A DNA stretch of 16,954 bases, taken from assembly GCA_023430045.1 (NCBI GenBank), contig JAEZCF010000048.1, forward strand, positions 1-16,954, given 5' to 3'. This stretch comes from Pseudomonadota bacterium. GTDB taxonomy: Bacteria; Pseudomonadota; Gammaproteobacteria; Xanthomonadales; Xanthomonadaceae. Shown here piece by piece: positions 5,677-13,639 of this stretch (position 1 is its first letter; each line of letters begins with the position of its first letter). The notes under the pieces are model-generated. The model did not search any database. It was given only the letters and a program-made list of their open reading frames with translations, and was not told the DNA's origin. The translations under genes were made by a program, and so were the position numbers.

Positions 5677-7389
5677 ATGCGCCTGTCCCAGTTCCACCTG
5701 CACACCACCAAGGAAACGCCCAGCGACGCCGAGCTGGCCAGCCATCAGCTGATGCTGCGCGCGGGCATGATCCGCAAGCTCGCTTCCGGGCTGTACACCT
5801 GGTCGCCGCTGGGCCTGCGCGTGATGCGCAAGGTCGAGCGCATCGTGCGCGAAGAAATGGACCGTGCCGGCGCGGTGGAACTGCAGATTCCGACCATACA
5901 GCCGCGCGAGCTGTGGGACGCCACCGGCCGCTGGGAGAAGTTCGGCGGCCAACTGCTGAAGATCAAGGACCGCAAGGAGCAGGAGTTCTGCTACAGCCCG
6001 ACCGCGGAAGAAGCGATCACCGATTTCGCCCGCCAGGAGCTTTCCAGTTACAAGCAGCTGCCGGTTACCTTCTACCAGGTGCAGAGCAAGTTCCGCGACG
6101 AGATCCGCCCGCGCTTCGGGGTGATGCGCGCGCGCGAATTCCTGATGAAGGACGCCTATTCGTTCCACCTGCACGACGACGACCTGGTGCGCGAATACGA
6201 AAACATCAAGGCGGCCTACAACCGCATCTTCACCCGCCTGGGGCTGGAGTTCCGCATGGTGCAGGCCGATTCGGGCGCGATCGGCGGCGATGCTTCGCAG
6301 GAATTCCACGTGATCGCCGATTCCGGCGAGGACGCACTGGTGTTTTCCACCGGTTCGGATTATGCGGCGAACATGGAGGCGGCGGTTGCCGCCGCGCCGG
6401 CACCGCGTCCGGCACCCGGTGAAACCCTGCGCAAGGTGGAAACGCCGACCCAGAAAACCTGCGAGGATGTCGCCGCCCTGCTCGGCATTCCGCTGCAGCG
6501 CACGCTTAAATCGGTAGCGTTGATGACCGGCGACAGCCTGCTGACCAGCGAACAGGACTTCGTCCTAGTCCTGGTGCGTGGCGACCACGAGATCAACGAC
6601 ATCAAACTGGCCAAGGTATCGGGACTGGCAGGGCATCGTTTCGCCAGCGAGGCGGAAATCGCCGAATACCTGGGCGGCACGCCCGGCTTCCTCGGCCCGG
6701 TATCGCCGGCCAGGACCATACGCGTGATCGCCGATCACGATGCCGCGGCGCTGGCGGATTTTGTCGTCGGCGCCAATGAAACCGGCTTCCACCTGACGGG
6801 CGTGAACTGGGGGCGCGATCTGCCCGAAGCCGAAACTGCCGATATCCGCAATGTGCGCGAAGGCGACACGGCCCGCGACGGTGGCGAGCTGAAGATCGCC
6901 CGTGGCATCGAAGTCGGCCACGTGTTCCAGCTCGGCCGGCAGTATGCCCAGGCGCTCAATGCCACCGTGCTCGATGAAAACGGCAAGGCGGCGGTGATGA
7001 CCATGGGCTGTTATGGCATCGGCATTTCACGCATCGTTGCCGCGGCCATCGAGCAGAATCACGACGACGCCGGCATCATCTGGCCCGAAGCGATGGCGCC
7101 CTGGCAGGTGGTGGTCTGCGTGATCAACCCCAAGGGCGACGAGGCCGTTGCCGAAGCCGCCGCGCAGCTCCTGGAAACGCTGCGCGATGGCGGACTGGAT
7201 GCGGCGCTGGATGATCGCGGCCTGCGCCCGGGTGCGATGTTCGCCGACATGGAGCTGATCGGCATTCCGCACCGTATCGTGGTGTCCGAACGCGGCTTGG
7301 CGGCCGGCACTTTCGAATATCGCTCACGCAGCGCAAGTGAAGCGGAAAGCCTGGATCGCGACAGCCTGTTGCGCAAGCTGCTGGGTTAA
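5677..7389 (+). CDS. proS: Proline--tRNA ligase (bacterial type with INS editing domain)
   Basis: Class II synthetase that charges tRNA-Pro. With ATG 5677 the product is 570 residues, and its beginning MRLSQ...TKETP aligns with the E. coli start (MRTSQ), so I prefer it to the in-frame ATG at 5668 (573 residues). Domains: catalytic core (residues ~1-220) with the motif 2 region KFRDEIRPRFGVMRAREF (~138-155), an inserted YbaK-like editing domain (~225-400) containing LQRTLKSVAL with the expected conserved lysine, motif 3 GCYGIGISRIVAAAIEQ following it, and a C-terminal anticodon-binding domain (~465-570). The usual PTHEE segment reads PTAEE (~108-112). No strong Shine-Dalgarno is visible; a hairpin lies just upstream. 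A weak hairpin terminator follows the TAA. Identification is firm, the start slightly less so. Confidence 0.96.
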   Translation: MRLSQFHLHTTKETPSDAELASHQLMLRAGMIRKLASGLYTWSPLGLRVMRKVERIVREEMDRAGAVELQIPTIQPRELWDATGRWEKFGGQLLKIKDRKEQEFCYSPTAEEAITDFARQELSSYKQLPVTFYQVQSKFRDEIRPRFGVMRAREFLMKDAYSFHLHDDDLVREYENIKAAYNRIFTRLGLEFRMVQADSGAIGGDASQEFHVIADSGEDALVFSTGSDYAANMEAAVAAAPAPRPAPGETLRKVETPTQKTCEDVAALLGIPLQRTLKSVALMTGDSLLTSEQDFVLVLVRGDHEINDIKLAKVSGLAGHRFASEAEIAEYLGGTPGFLGPVSPARTIRVIADHDAAALADFVVGANETGFHLTGVNWGRDLPEAETADIRNVREGDTARDGGELKIARGIEVGHVFQLGRQYAQALNATVLDENGKAAVMTMGCYGIGISRIVAAAIEQNHDDAGIIWPEAMAPWQVVVCVINPKGDEAVAEAAAQLLETLRDGGLDAALDDRGLRPGAMFADMELIGIPHRIVVSERGLAAGTFEYRSRSASEAESLDRDSLLRKLLG

Positions 7390-7395
7390 TGAAAC

Positions 7396-7426
7396 GACGC
7401 CGTGAAAATCTCCCGGCGTCTTCTTC
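7396..7426 (+). terminator. Probable intrinsic terminator after proS
   Basis: GACGCCG (7396-7402) pairs with CGGCGTC (7414-7420) around an 11-nt loop and is followed by TTCTTC. The stem begins six bases after the proS stop. Modest stem and tail, so moderate confidence. Confidence 0.5.
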
Positions 7427-7451
7427 CATGCGTCGTTCCGGTGATCGCTGA

Positions 7452-7481
7452 TTGTTTGTGCTTGAAGTAAATGCACATTAT
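7452..7481 (+). promoter_or_regulatory. Candidate promoter of the H-NS-family gene
   Basis: TTGTTT (7452-7457) and CATTAT (7476-7481) are 18 bp apart in a locally AT-richer patch between the proS terminator and the H-NS-family start, leaving a leader of about 50 nt. The AT-rich setting would also suit autoregulation by an H-NS-type protein, which is inference. Confidence 0.35.
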
Positions 7482-7536
7482 CCTTGGCCCCCAGCCACGG
7501 ACCGGCAGACCCTGTCCACATTATCTGGAGCACTAC

Positions 7537-7911
7537 ATGAGCATTGATCTGACCGGTCTGTCTGCCCGCGAACTGGGTGCGTTGATCCGCACCGCCAAGA
7601 AGCAGCAGACCATCGTGGCCAAGCGTCGCCCGATCACCAAGGTGCGCGCCCAGCTGACCAAGCTGGCGAAGACCGAGGGTTACACCATCGAGGAACTGTT
7701 TGGTGGCGAGCCGGCACCGCGTGCGCGCAAGTCTGCCGCCAAGGCTCCGGCGAAGACGGCTGGCCGCAAGCTGGGCAAAGTGGCGCCGAAGTACCGCAAT
7801 CCGGCCAACAGCAAGGAAACCTGGACCGGCCGTGGCAAGCAGCCGCGCTGGTTGGCCGAGCTGACCTCCAAGGGCAGGAAGGTCGAGGATTATCTGATCA
7901 AGAAGGCCTGA
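7537..7911 (+). CDS. H-NS-family nucleoid-associated regulator
   Basis: A 124-residue basic protein. The ATG at 7537 has CTGGAG six bases upstream and begins MSIDLTGLSARELGALI; an in-frame ATG at 7471 would add 22 unrelated residues and is less likely. The N-terminal half is a helical oligomerisation region, followed by a Lys/Ala/Pro-rich linker (residues ~65-88, with KSAAKAPAKTAGRK) and a C-terminal H-NS DNA-binding domain (KYRNPANSKETWTGRGKQPR, then WL), whose TWTGRGKQPRWL matches the core consensus that inserts into the minor groove of AT-rich DNA. Proteins like this in Xanthomonas (Xrv type) regulate virulence and silence foreign DNA. It is a single-gene unit with its own promoter candidate and strong terminator. 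Confidence 0.9.
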   Translation: MSIDLTGLSARELGALIRTAKKQQTIVAKRRPITKVRAQLTKLAKTEGYTIEELFGGEPAPRARKSAAKAPAKTAGRKLGKVAPKYRNPANSKETWTGRGKQPRWLAELTSKGRKVEDYLIKKA

Positions 7912-7931
7912 TCGGATTTGAGCGCTGCACG

Positions 7932-7964
7932 AACGCCGGCTGCGAAGCCGGCGTTTTCTGTTCT
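7932..7964 (+). terminator. Strong intrinsic terminator after the H-NS-family gene
   Basis: A perfect 10-bp stem (AACGCCGGCT at 7932-7941 with AGCCGGCGTT at 7946-7955), a GCGA tetraloop of the GNRA type, and a T-rich tail TTCTGTTCT. It lies 20 bp past the stop codon, before the convergent thrE-like gene. Confidence 0.88.
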
Positions 7965-8031
7965 GGGCTCGGGAAAACCATGTGGCCAACCGCGCCGATG
8001 AGTCCGACCAGTCCAGGCCCCGCCGGAGCGG

Positions 8032-9291
8032 TCAGAGCGTCTTGCGCGCCGGGATCAGCAGATTACCGAACAGCAGGCCCGCCACCAGCGCCATCACCAC
8101 GTTGAGCACGGTCAGGAACACGCCCTGCCCTGCTCCCACATCCTGCTGCTGCACCAGCGTCAGCACACCGCGCAGGCTGGTGCTGCCGGGCACCATCATG
8201 ATGATGCCCGGCAGGCGGATGATCGCTCCCGGGCGCTGCACCAGCCGCCCGAACAGATTGCCGGCGGCCGTCAGCAACATGGCCGCGAGGAAAATACCGG
8301 CTGCGGTTCCCCACGCATGGCCGGCGAATTTGGAAATCGCGTAACCGGCCATCGAGGCCGCCATCACCCATGGATAATCGCGCCGGCTGGCCTTGAACAG
8401 CATCGCGAATGCCAGCGAGGCGATGACCAGCGACGTCCATTCCACCCACGCACCCTGCGGACGCGAGGCGCGCACGAGCGGATCCAGGCCGATCACATCG
8501 CTCAGCGTGACCGCGATCATCGCGCCCACCGTGAGTTTCATGATGGTGGTCAGCGCACCGGCCACCCGCGCCGTTCCCGACACCCAGTGCTGGCTGGCCA
8601 GTTCGTTGACGGCATTGGTCAGCGACATGCCTGGCAGCAGGACCACCAGCGACGCGATCAGCACGGTATTGAGGTTCAGCGCGCCGACGAAGCTGGCCAC
8701 CAGCGTGGCGACCAGACCGGCCAGCAGCGCGGCCAGCGCTTCACTGGCTTCCTTGGTCGCGGGGCGTCGGCTGGTGAACAGGCCAAGCACGCCGATCAGC
8801 ATGCCGATCACGCCGGCAGTGGCGATATCCAGCCACGGCAGCTTCCATAACCCTGCAACGCCGGCGGCTCCCAGGGTGAAGGACAGGATTTCCTTCAGTT
8901 TCCCCCATCGGCCCGGATCACTGTCCAGCTGCCGCAGTGCCGTATGGCCCTGGGCCAGGCTCATGCGTCCATTGGCGACATCCTCGGCGATGCGATCGGC
9001 CACGCTGAGCTTGTGCAGGTCGTTCTCGCCCGGCGCCAGCCGGATCACGCGGGTGATGTCGCTGGAGCCGATCGCCTTGGCCGGGTCGCTGAAACTGAGG
9101 ATGATGCCGGTGGGGTTGGACCAGGGCTCGCAGTCAAGGCCCAGTTGCTGGGCCAGCGCCACCACGGCCGCCTCCAGCCGCTGCGCGGTGGTGCCATAGC
9201 TGTGCAGGCGCCCGGCGATCTCGGAAACGAAGGCCACGCGCTGTGCATAGGTGGCCGGGGGCGTGGCGATCGGGGAGACGTCTGCAGACAT
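8032..9291 (-). CDS. Threonine/serine exporter, ThrE family
   Basis: A 419-residue protein from ATG 9291. The N-terminal ~130 residues are the soluble-looking start of the ThrE (DUF1212) domain, with RVAFVSEIAGRLHSYGTTAQ-type sequence at ~18-37; the rest holds about ten hydrophobic helices. The second half, from ~290, corresponds to the ThrE_2 module, ending with RLPGIIMMVPGSTSLRGVL (~360-378), a conserved segment of that module. One-chain ThrE proteins with both modules export L-threonine and L-serine by proton antiport in Corynebacterium; substrate here is inferred. No strong Shine-Dalgarno precedes the ATG, and an in-frame GTG 18 bases upstream is an alternative start; the open frame continues to 9852 but overlaps the divergent permease gene and is not used. 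It converges with the H-NS-family gene and diverges from the MCE operon. Confidence 0.87.
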   Translation of the reverse strand: MSADVSPIATPPATYAQRVAFVSEIAGRLHSYGTTAQRLEAAVVALAQQLGLDCEPWSNPTGIILSFSDPAKAIGSSDITRVIRLAPGENDLHKLSVADRIAEDVANGRMSLAQGHTALRQLDSDPGRWGKLKEILSFTLGAAGVAGLWKLPWLDIATAGVIGMLIGVLGLFTSRRPATKEASEALAALLAGLVATLVASFVGALNLNTVLIASLVVLLPGMSLTNAVNELASQHWVSGTARVAGALTTIMKLTVGAMIAVTLSDVIGLDPLVRASRPQGAWVEWTSLVIASLAFAMLFKASRRDYPWVMAASMAGYAISKFAGHAWGTAAGIFLAAMLLTAAGNLFGRLVQRPGAIIRLPGIIMMVPGSTSLRGVLTLVQQQDVGAGQGVFLTVLNVVMALVAGLLFGNLLIPARKTL

Positions 9292-9385
9292 GGGCCGTAG
9301 TATCACCCAGCCCCGGCCCGCGCAGAAGGACAATCGGACCAGACCGACGCTGCATGCGACATGCACACGGTATGCTGCATCCTTG

Positions 9386-10507
9386 ATGGCGACCATGACC
9401 TCCAACGACGTTCCCCGGATAGAAAACGACAGCACCGGATCAGGCCGGATACGCCTGGCCGGACGCTGGACGCTGCATACCGCCCTGCAATCGGCCGAGG
9501 TGCTGCGCGAACTGCCGGAAAAACTGACCGCCATCGATGCCACCGGCATCGAGCAGCTGGATTCCGCGGGCGTGCTGCAACTGCTGCGCGTGGCGCATCG
9601 AGCCGATCTGGGCCCGGATGCGCTGACGTTCCGCGCGGACCACCAGGCGCTGGTTTCCACCATCGAGGAAGTCGCCGACGACCGGCCAAAGCCAAAGCGT
9701 GATTTCGGCGTGCTGGCCGCGCTGGAGCGGCTCGGCCGCAGCATGCATGCCACTGGCCGGAACCTGGTCGCGCTGGCCAGTTTCCTGGGCGAAAGCCTGG
9801 TCAAGGGCGCCCGGCTGCTGAAGGAGCCACGCCGTTTCCGGCTGACCGCCACCGTGCACCAGATGGAGCAGGTCGGGCTGGATGCGGTACCGCTGGTCGC
9901 CCTGCTGTCCTACCTGGTCGGCGCGGTCATCGCCTTTCTTGGCTCTACCATCCTGCGCGACTTCGGCGCGGAAATTTATGTGGTGGAACTGGTCAGCATC
10001 GCCTTCCTGCGCGAATTCGCCGTGCTGCTCACCGCCATCGTGCTGGCCGGACGCACCGCCAGCGCCTTCACCGCACAGATCGGTGCGATGAAGGCACGCG
10101 AGGAAATCGACGCGATGAAGACACTGGGACTGGATCCCATGGACCTGCTGGTGCTGCCGCGCATCGTCGCGCTGTTGATCACCCTGCCGCTGCTGACCTT
10201 CATCGCCATGGTCGCCGGGCTTGCCGGTGGCATCACCGTCGGCGCGTTCGACCTGGACATCCCTCCGCAGATGTACCTGGCCCGCATGCACGACACCATG
10301 GAAGTGCGGAACATGCTGGTCGGCCTGTCCAAGGCACCGGTGTTCGCGCTGGTGATCGGCCTGATCGGCTGCCTTGAGGGCCTGAAGGTGGAAGGCACCG
10401 CACAGTCGGTCGGCGAACGCACCACCTCCAGCGTGGTGCAGACCATTTCGCTGGTCATCATCCTCGATGCGTTCGCCGCGCTGTGGTTCATGCAGGTGGG
10501 CTGGTGA
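9386..10507 (+). CDS. MCE-system ABC permease with N-terminal STAS domain (MlaB-MlaE fusion)
   Basis: Inner-membrane permease of an MCE-type phospholipid transporter. From ATG 9386 it has 373 residues (ATG 9395 is equally possible), against ~260 for E. coli MlaE. Residues ~20-95 form a STAS domain, with the typical I-D-A-T-G-I-E-Q-L-D-S-A-G segment (50-62; S60 at the position phosphorylated in some STAS proteins). A helical linker (~105-150) leads to the MlaE/YrbE permease (~155-373) with five or so membrane helices and the conserved cytoplasmic loop GAMKAREEIDAMKTLGLDP (233-251), which contacts the ATPase. In E. coli the STAS protein MlaB is separate and binds MlaF; here it is joined to the permease. 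First gene of a four-gene operon, followed two bases later by the ATPase gene. Known as a domain arrangement in other proteobacteria. Confidence 0.9.
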   Translation: MATMTSNDVPRIENDSTGSGRIRLAGRWTLHTALQSAEVLRELPEKLTAIDATGIEQLDSAGVLQLLRVAHRADLGPDALTFRADHQALVSTIEEVADDRPKPKRDFGVLAALERLGRSMHATGRNLVALASFLGESLVKGARLLKEPRRFRLTATVHQMEQVGLDAVPLVALLSYLVGAVIAFLGSTILRDFGAEIYVVELVSIAFLREFAVLLTAIVLAGRTASAFTAQIGAMKAREEIDAMKTLGLDPMDLLVLPRIVALLITLPLLTFIAMVAGLAGGITVGAFDLDIPPQMYLARMHDTMEVRNMLVGLSKAPVFALVIGLIGCLEGLKVEGTAQSVGERTTSSVVQTISLVIILDAFAALWFMQVGW

Positions 10508-10509
10508 CC

Positions 10510-11337
10510 ATGACAGGGACGGATACGATGCAGGCTGACAACCAGAAGGACGATGACGACGGCCAGTTGGTCATCCGCGTTCGCGGACTGGTCAACCGCT
10601 TCGGCAGCCAGACCGTGCACGAAGGCCTGGACCTGGACGTGCGCCGGGGCGAGATCCTCGGTGTGGTCGGTGGGTCGGGTACGGGCAAATCCGTGCTGAT
10701 GCGCTCCATCCTGGGCCTGCGCGCGCCGGACGAAGGCCAGATCGAGGTGCTGGGCCGCGACGCGCGCGCGGACGATCCGGAAAGCCGGTTGCATATAGAA
10801 CGCAATACCGGTGTGCTGTTCCAGGACGGCGCCCTGTTCTCTTCGCTGACGGTCGGCGAGAACGTGCAGGTGCCGTTGAAGGAGCACTACCGCGAACTTC
10901 CCGAACGCTGGCATTACGAACTGGCGTTGCTGAAGGTCAAGCTCGCGGGCCTGCCCGCCGATGCGATCAACAAGTTGCCTTCGCAGCTGTCTGGCGGCAT
11001 GCGCAAGCGCGCCGGGCTGGCACGCGCGCTGGCGCTGGACCCGCCGCTGCTGTTCCTGGATGAACCCACCGCCGGCCTGGACCCGATCGGCGCGGCCGCC
11101 TTCGACCGCCTGATCAAGACCCTGCAGGAAGCCCTGGGCCTGACGGTCTTCCTGATCACGCATGACCTGGACACGCTGTATGCCATCTGCGACCGGGTGG
11201 CGGTGCTGGCCGATCGCAAGGTCGTGGCCAATGCGCCATTGGCCGAGATAGAGAAACTGGACCATCCGTGGATCCAGGAATATTTCCACGGACCCCGCGC
11301 GCGCGCCGCGCGTGGCGAGCAGACCGAGAGTGCCTGA
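10510..11337 (+). CDS. MCE-system ABC transporter ATPase (MlaF type)
   Basis: Cytoplasmic ATPase that powers the lipid transporter. With ATG 10510 it has 275 residues and a complete set of ABC motifs: Walker A GGSGTGKS (54-61), Q-loop FQDGALF (Q105), signature LSGGM (160-164) followed by RKRAGLARAL, Walker B LLFLDEP (180-186) with catalytic E185, and H218 in ITHDLD. The C-terminal tail (HPWIQEYFHGPRA) is of the MlaF type. Alternatives are GTG 10504, which overlaps the permease stop as GTGA and has AGGTGG before it, and ATG 10528, preceded by AGGGA. It sits between the permease and MCE genes, three bases before mlaD-like. Confidence 0.92.
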   Translation: MTGTDTMQADNQKDDDDGQLVIRVRGLVNRFGSQTVHEGLDLDVRRGEILGVVGGSGTGKSVLMRSILGLRAPDEGQIEVLGRDARADDPESRLHIERNTGVLFQDGALFSSLTVGENVQVPLKEHYRELPERWHYELALLKVKLAGLPADAINKLPSQLSGGMRKRAGLARALALDPPLLFLDEPTAGLDPIGAAAFDRLIKTLQEALGLTVFLITHDLDTLYAICDRVAVLADRKVVANAPLAEIEKLDHPWIQEYFHGPRARAARGEQTESA

Positions 11338-11340
11338 GCA

Positions 11341-12267
11341 ATGGAAACAAAAGCCAATTACGTGCTGATCGGCGCGTTCACCATCATCACCGGGCTGGCC
11401 CTGCTGGCCTTCGGCCTGTGGGCGGCGAAGTATTCCTCCGACCGCACCTGGCAGGAGTACCGGGTGGTATTCCGCGAGGCAGTGACCGGCCTGTCGGTAG
11501 GCAGCCCCGTGCAGTACAACGGCATCGCGGTCGGCTCGATTACCGAGCTGAACCTGGTGCCCGATGATCCGCGCCAGGTGGTCGCGCGCATCCGCTTGAA
11601 TTCGACCACGCCGGTCAAGACCGATACCCGCGCCAAGCTGGCCATCACCAGCCTGACCGGCCCGTCCATCATCCAGCTCAGTGGCGGTACGCCGCAGGCG
11701 CCAACGCTGACATCGGTGAACAAGGACCCCGCACCGATCATTCCGACCACGCCCTCGGCACTGCAGAACATCACCGACGTGGCCAACCGCATCGTTGAAC
11801 GCATGGACCAGGTCCTGAGCGACCGCAACGTGGCCGCCATCAACGCAACCCTGGCCAATATCGAAACCATCAGCGGTGGGCTGGCCGACCGCGACCAGGG
11901 CACCCAGGCCCTGCTGCTGAGCGCGCGCAATGCCGCGCGCAGCCTGGACGACACCCTGAAGACGACCAACGGCACCATCCAGCGGCTGGACCAGAACCTG
12001 GTGCAGCAGCTGCCCGGCATCATCGAAAAACTGGATGCGACGATGACCAAGCTGGATTCGGCGGCAGGCAATGCCGAATCGATTCTTGGCGAGAACCGCG
12101 CCGCCATCAACAGCTTCGCCAGCGACGGCCTGGGCCAGCTGGGCCCGACGCTGACCGAACTGCGCGGCCTGATCCGCGACCTGCGGCGGGTCAGCGACCG
12201 CCTGGAGAACAATCCCGCGCGCTACCTGCTGGGTCGCGACGCACCGAAGGAGTTCGAACCCGAATGA
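11341..12267 (+). CDS. MCE-domain periplasmic lipid-transfer protein (MlaD type) with long helical tail
   Basis: A 308-residue protein anchored by one N-terminal helix (residues ~8-30), with a single MCE domain (~38-116; FREAVTGLSVGSPVQYNGIA and later SLTGPSIIQLSGG). MCE domains form hexameric rings that pass lipids through the periplasm. E. coli MlaD has only ~183 residues; here residues ~137-290 add a long, Ala/Asp/Leu-rich helical region with coiled-coil character (TLKTTNGTIQRLDQNL, EKLDATMTKLDSAAGNAESI) and a conserved-looking end LENNPARYLLG. Such a tail could extend the ring towards the outer membrane, as the coiled coils of PqiB do; this is inference. The stop overlaps the lipoprotein start as ATGA, indicating translational coupling. 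Confidence 0.9.
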   Translation: METKANYVLIGAFTIITGLALLAFGLWAAKYSSDRTWQEYRVVFREAVTGLSVGSPVQYNGIAVGSITELNLVPDDPRQVVARIRLNSTTPVKTDTRAKLAITSLTGPSIIQLSGGTPQAPTLTSVNKDPAPIIPTTPSALQNITDVANRIVERMDQVLSDRNVAAINATLANIETISGGLADRDQGTQALLLSARNAARSLDDTLKTTNGTIQRLDQNLVQQLPGIIEKLDATMTKLDSAAGNAESILGENRAAINSFASDGLGQLGPTLTELRGLIRDLRRVSDRLENNPARYLLGRDAPKEFEPE

Positions 12268-12983
12268 AGCGCATGCCGACCACGACCCTGACGCGCCTGC
12301 TGCTGCCGGCTGCGTTGCTGGCCAGCCTGGCTGGCTGTTCCATCCTTTCCAGCGGTGACCGCAAGGCGGTGACCATCTACGCGCCTGCGCTGCAGGTGCA
12401 GGTGGACCCGGCCTGGCCGCAGGTGGACTGGCAGCTGGTGCTGTCCAAGCCGAGCGCGGCGCGCATGGTCGACAGCCCGCGCATCAATGTGCGACCGACG
12501 CCGGGCGAGCTGGAAATCTACAGCGGCGCCACCTGGGCACAACCCGCCACCGACATGATCGAAGAAGCGATCCTGCGCGGCTTCGAGGATTCCGGCCGCA
12601 TCGCCGGCGTGGCACGCTCGGCCGCCGGCATCCGCGCCGATTACCGGCTGTCCACCGATATCCGCCGTTTCGAATCGGATTATCGCGGCCAGTCCACGCC
12701 GACCGTGGTCATCGTCGTCAACGCCAAGCTGATCCATGTGGTCGACCAGCGCGTGGTGGTGGACCGCACCTTCCGGCAGGAGCAGCCGGTGGGCAGCACC
12801 GACGTGCCTGCCGTGGCAGCGGCATTCGAGAAGGGCCTGAACCAGCTTTCCGCCGATGTGGTGGGCTGGACGCTGCAGAGCGGCCAGCAGGATGCGCTGG
12901 AGAAGCGGCCGGCGGCCGTTTCATCTCCCACTGTGCGTACGCCAGCCAGCCGTCCTGTTTCACTGCCGCCACCAGTAAGGTAA
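12264..12983 (+). CDS. ABC-type transport auxiliary lipoprotein (PqiC-like)
   Basis: A 239-residue lipoprotein: signal sequence (residues 1-24) with lipobox L-A-G-C and acylated C25; the +2 residue is Ser, not Asp, so it should go to the outer membrane. The mature part resembles the ABC_trans_aux (PF03886) family that includes PqiC: the early V-T-I-Y-A-P-A-L stretch, a WAQPATDMIEEAILRGFEDS helix (~92-111) and the strand pairs SYRLSTDI-like and VVIVVNAKLIHVVDQRVVVD (~149-168). PqiC is the outer-membrane partner of PqiB, so here it may receive the distal end of the MCE tail. The C-terminal ~35 residues are Pro/Ser-rich and probably disordered. Last gene of the operon, coupled by ATGA. Confidence 0.85.
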   Translation: MKRMPTTTLTRLLLPAALLASLAGCSILSSGDRKAVTIYAPALQVQVDPAWPQVDWQLVLSKPSAARMVDSPRINVRPTPGELEIYSGATWAQPATDMIEEAILRGFEDSGRIAGVARSAAGIRADYRLSTDIRRFESDYRGQSTPTVVIVVNAKLIHVVDQRVVVDRTFRQEQPVGSTDVPAVAAAFEKGLNQLSADVVGWTLQSGQQDALEKRPAAVSSPTVRTPASRPVSLPPPVR

Positions 12984-12999
12984 AAAGCTGCGATCCGGA

Positions 13000-13022
13000 A
13001 GCTGACCATGGGTCGGCTCTAC
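13000..13022 (-). repeat. Single SMAG-type REP element between convergent operons
   Basis: Read on the minus strand from 13022: GTAG head and palindrome AGCCGACC / GGTCAGCT with one arm mismatch. It begins two bases after the alkB stop and ends 16 bp after the lipoprotein stop, filling most of the 41-bp gap between the convergent MCE and scoAB-alkB operons. No other terminator is visible there. Confidence 0.8.
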
Positions 13023-13024
13023 CA

Positions 13025-13639
13025 TCACGGTCCGATCCAGCGGAAGGTCAGGTTGATTCGTTCACCCGCAGCCCGCGCCATTTTCGGCAAAGCGTGCTGG
13101 CAGTGGCGCTGGGTGCTTCCAGTCATCACCAGCAGGTCGCCATGGCCGAGCAGGTACTCGACCTTGCAGTGGTGGTCGTCGCGCCTGCGCAGCAGGAAGC
13201 GCCGCGTTTCTCCCAGGCTCAGTGAGGCGATGAGCGGCGCGTGGCCCAGTTCCGGCTCATCGTCGCTGTGCCACCCCATGCTGTCCTTGCCATCGCGGTA
13301 ACGGTTGAGCAGCACGCTGTTGAAGCGCGCATCGCACGCCTGCTGCAACTGATCACGAAGCAGAAGCAGGAAGCCAGGCCACGGATGCGGCACGAAATCC
13401 GCGCCGGAATAGCGGTAACGGGCCTGCGGGTCGCCGATCCAGCAGCTGAGCCGCGGAGAATCCACCCAGCGGCCGAACATGCGGATGCGGTGGATCTCCC
13501 AGGGAACGCCGGTGACCAGCGCGGACTGCAGCGCGTCGGCCCGCACGGGTGGCAGCCACCCCGGGAGGTGGCGGACGTCGGCATCGGGCAGTGCGGCAGG
13601 TTCAGGCGGGAACAGCATGGCGGTCCGGCGAACGGTCAC
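13025..13639 (-). CDS. alkB: AlkB-family 2-oxoglutarate/Fe(II) dioxygenase
   Basis: Oxidative dealkylation enzyme; the family repairs 1-methyladenine and 3-methylcytosine in DNA and RNA. In the 204-residue product the iron ligands are H124 and D126 (in MGWHSDDE) and H182 (HCQHALPK), and the 2-oxoglutarate-binding R-x-N-x-T-F-R motif is R194-R200. The NSVLLNRYRDGKDSMGWHSD stretch is typical of the ALKBH2/3-like bacterial branch rather than E. coli AlkB, so repair of methylated bases is likely but the exact substrate is not known. GTG 13639 overlaps the scoB stop as GTGA; ATG 13618 (197 residues) is an alternative. It is the last gene after scoA and scoB. No metabolic link to them is evident. 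Confidence 0.9.
   Translation of the reverse strand: MTVRRTAMLFPPEPAALPDADVRHLPGWLPPVRADALQSALVTGVPWEIHRIRMFGRWVDSPRLSCWIGDPQARYRYSGADFVPHPWPGFLLLLRDQLQQACDARFNSVLLNRYRDGKDSMGWHSDDEPELGHAPLIASLSLGETRRFLLRRRDDHHCKVEYLLGHGDLLVMTGSTQRHCQHALPKMARAAGERINLTFRWIGP

Noticed and set aside
7471..7536. Upstream ATG giving a 146-residue H-NS-family protein
   Set aside because: The extra 22 residues do not resemble the family and the ATG at 7537 has a well-placed CTGGAG.
9292..9852. N-terminal extension of the ThrE-like gene to 9852
   Set aside because: It would overlap the STAS-permease gene on the other strand, and the extra residues are Ser/Arg-rich with no ThrE similarity.
9976..11289. 437-codon open frame on the minus strand opposite the permease and ATPase genes
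   Set aside because: The plus-strand genes have all expected motifs; the antisense product is Gln/Arg-rich without domain features.
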